From an uncultured Oscillospiraceae bacterium (GTDB lineage Bacteria > Bacillota > Clostridia > Oscillospirales > Acutalibacteraceae), in contig CASFRX010000058.1 in NCBI GenBank assembly GCA_949297075.1, positions 1 through 64,000 on the forward strand: a stretch of 64,000 nucleotides of DNA, given 5' to 3'. The notes under the pieces are model-generated. The model did no database searches, was not told where the DNA came from, and was given only the letters and a program-made list of their open reading frames with translations. A program made the position numbers and the translations under genes. Shown here one piece after another: positions 63,063-64,000 of the stretch (position 1 is the first letter of the stretch; the number at the start of each line of letters is the position of its first letter).

Positions 63063-64000
63063 AATTATCTCTGTAATACTGGCAGTGCTCATTTCGCTTG
63101 GAGTACTGCCTTTTTATACTTTTGCACAGGATGATGTCGAAAGCTATCTGACTTATTCTGTAACAGCTGACGGAATAACCATTACCGATTGTGACACATC
63201 ATTATCGGGTGATGTTGTTTTGCCTGATACCATTGATAGTCTGCCCGTAACAGTAATTGGTAAACAGGCTTTCCGAAGCTGTTCAAAAATAACAGCTATC
63301 ACGCTTCCTTCAAGCGTCAAAGCAATAGAAATGCAAGCTTTTTCCTACTGTAGTGCACTTGAAAGTGTTACTCTGAACGAAGGACTTGAAACACTGGAAA
63401 CATATGTTTTTGAATCCAGCAGTAAGCTGACTGATATACATATACCTGCATCCTTGACAACAATTCCGCAAAGAGCTTTTCAGGACAGTTCGGTTGTAAA
63501 ATTCACAGTTTCTGCGGACAATGCAAATTACACTACTGACAGTTACGGTGTTTTGTACTCCAAGGATATGACAAAGCTGCTCCAGTACCCCACAGCAAAC
63601 GAAGCAACATCATACACTATTCCCGAAGGTGTAACAGATATTTTATCTTACGCATTTTTCGGCTCAAAAAAGCTCACTTCGGTAACAATTCCCGAAACAG
63701 TTATTAATATTGAAGAGCAAGCCTTTCGCAGTTGCAACAGATTATCTTCAATTGTTATTCCCGACAGCACAGAAACTATCGGCAGTTATGCTTTTCAGGG
63801 AACGGGAATAGAATCAGTTCATATCGGTTCAGGTGTAAAAAGCATTGGTGACCGTGCTTTTGATTATTGCACTAAGCTTAAAAGTGCTACCGTAAGTGAA
63901 GGAAATGCATACTTTTTTTCTGATTCAAACGGTATAATTTACGATAAAACCAACGGAGTTATTTCCGTTCTGCCACAAAGGCTCTCGTTACAAATATATA
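63034..64000 (+). CDS. secreted BspA-like LRR protein (partial, runs off the window)
   Basis: The ATG at 63034 follows GAGGAG and lies inside the 3' end of the kinase gene, so translation is coupled. A signal peptide (about 1-33) precedes LRR_5-type repeats throughout the visible ~320 codons (ITAITLPSSVKAIEMQAFSY, LTSVTIPETVINIEEQAFRS, and others). These resemble the LRR segment of the 1557-residue protein. No stop before 64000. It may be an extracellular adhesin controlled by, or acting with, the two-component system. Confidence 0.85.
   Translation, partial: MIKQYKSLNKIISVILAVLISLGVLPFYTFAQDDVESYLTYSVTADGITITDCDTSLSGDVVLPDTIDSLPVTVIGKQAFRSCSKITAITLPSSVKAIEMQAFSYCSALESVTLNEGLETLETYVFESSSKLTDIHIPASLTTIPQRAFQDSSVVKFTVSADNANYTTDSYGVLYSKDMTKLLQYPTANEATSYTIPEGVTDILSYAFFGSKKLTSVTIPETVINIEEQAFRSCNRLSSIVIPDSTETIGSYAFQGTGIESVHIGSGVKSIGDRAFDYCTKLKSATVSEGNAYFFSDSNGIIYDKTNGVISVLPQRLSLQIY

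Overview
The window looks like the chromosome of an anaerobic, spore-forming gut clostridium of the Ruminococcaceae/Oscillospiraceae type. The evidence is a spore-coat manganese catalase (cotJC), the sporulation protein YunB, the complete Firmicutes ctsR-mcsA-mcsB-clpC operon with CtsR boxes, a GTP-type PEP carboxykinase, many plant-glycan or surface proteins, and cohesin and dockerin modules on secreted proteins. Promoters are mostly TTGAxA-N17-TATAAT and many genes end in strong hairpin terminators. Species was not determined.

Layout. 1-1270: right end of a prophage (XhlA/holin lysis genes) that runs into codon ~32 of cotJC, so only the 3' part of that gene (1269-1796) is present. 1.98-8.7 kb: secreted PI-PLC-like enzyme, ctsR-mcsAB-clpC, HAD phosphatase. 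8.8-12.7 kb (minus): threonine-rich wall protein, then a DUF362/acetyltransferase/GH5 gene string. 12.8-18.8 kb (minus): TPP-riboswitch-controlled thiSFGHEDC operon. 19-24.6 kb: esterase, divergent MocR regulator and ECF S-component, hemolysin III, FGGY sugar kinase. 24.7-26.3 kb: tRNA-Ile2(CAT) and tRNA-Trp followed by remnants of a tyrosine integrase and a large serine recombinase. 26.4-36.4 kb: housekeeping genes (DUF368 transporter, yunB, DUF1292, possible 6S RNA, rmuC, GH3 glucosidase, pckG). 36.5-39.7 kb: tRNA-Leu(CAG) and two tandem secreted PHP-domain proteins.

40-53 kb is accessory and scarred. It holds an MFS transporter, a recombinase fragment, an AT-rich block with a leader-peptide/hairpin attenuator in front of a truncated GNAT and a metallopeptidase-GNAT fusion, and a 3.8-kb phosphoesterase/GH39/EamA cassette bracketed by ~125-bp inverted repeats. 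These are followed by a secreted-protein gene with an A8 frameshift, a small gene with an in-frame TAA, a large serine recombinase broken by one in-frame TAG, and a tyrosine recombinase.

53-64 kb is a surface-protein locus. A 1557-residue cohesin+dockerin+LRR protein and a 1045-residue collagen-like, SAYE-repeat, cohesin-ended protein form one minus-strand operon. Divergent from it are an AgrA-type LytTR response regulator, an AgrC-like kinase and a BspA-type LRR secreted protein that runs off the window end. The arrangement suggests a regulated cohesin/dockerin surface assembly.

The most notable observations are the prophage-interrupted cotJC (a possible sporulation-controlled rearrangement), the attenuator upstream of the HEXXH-GNAT fusion, and the collagen/cohesin surface locus. 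Family assignments rest on reading motifs, without database searches.
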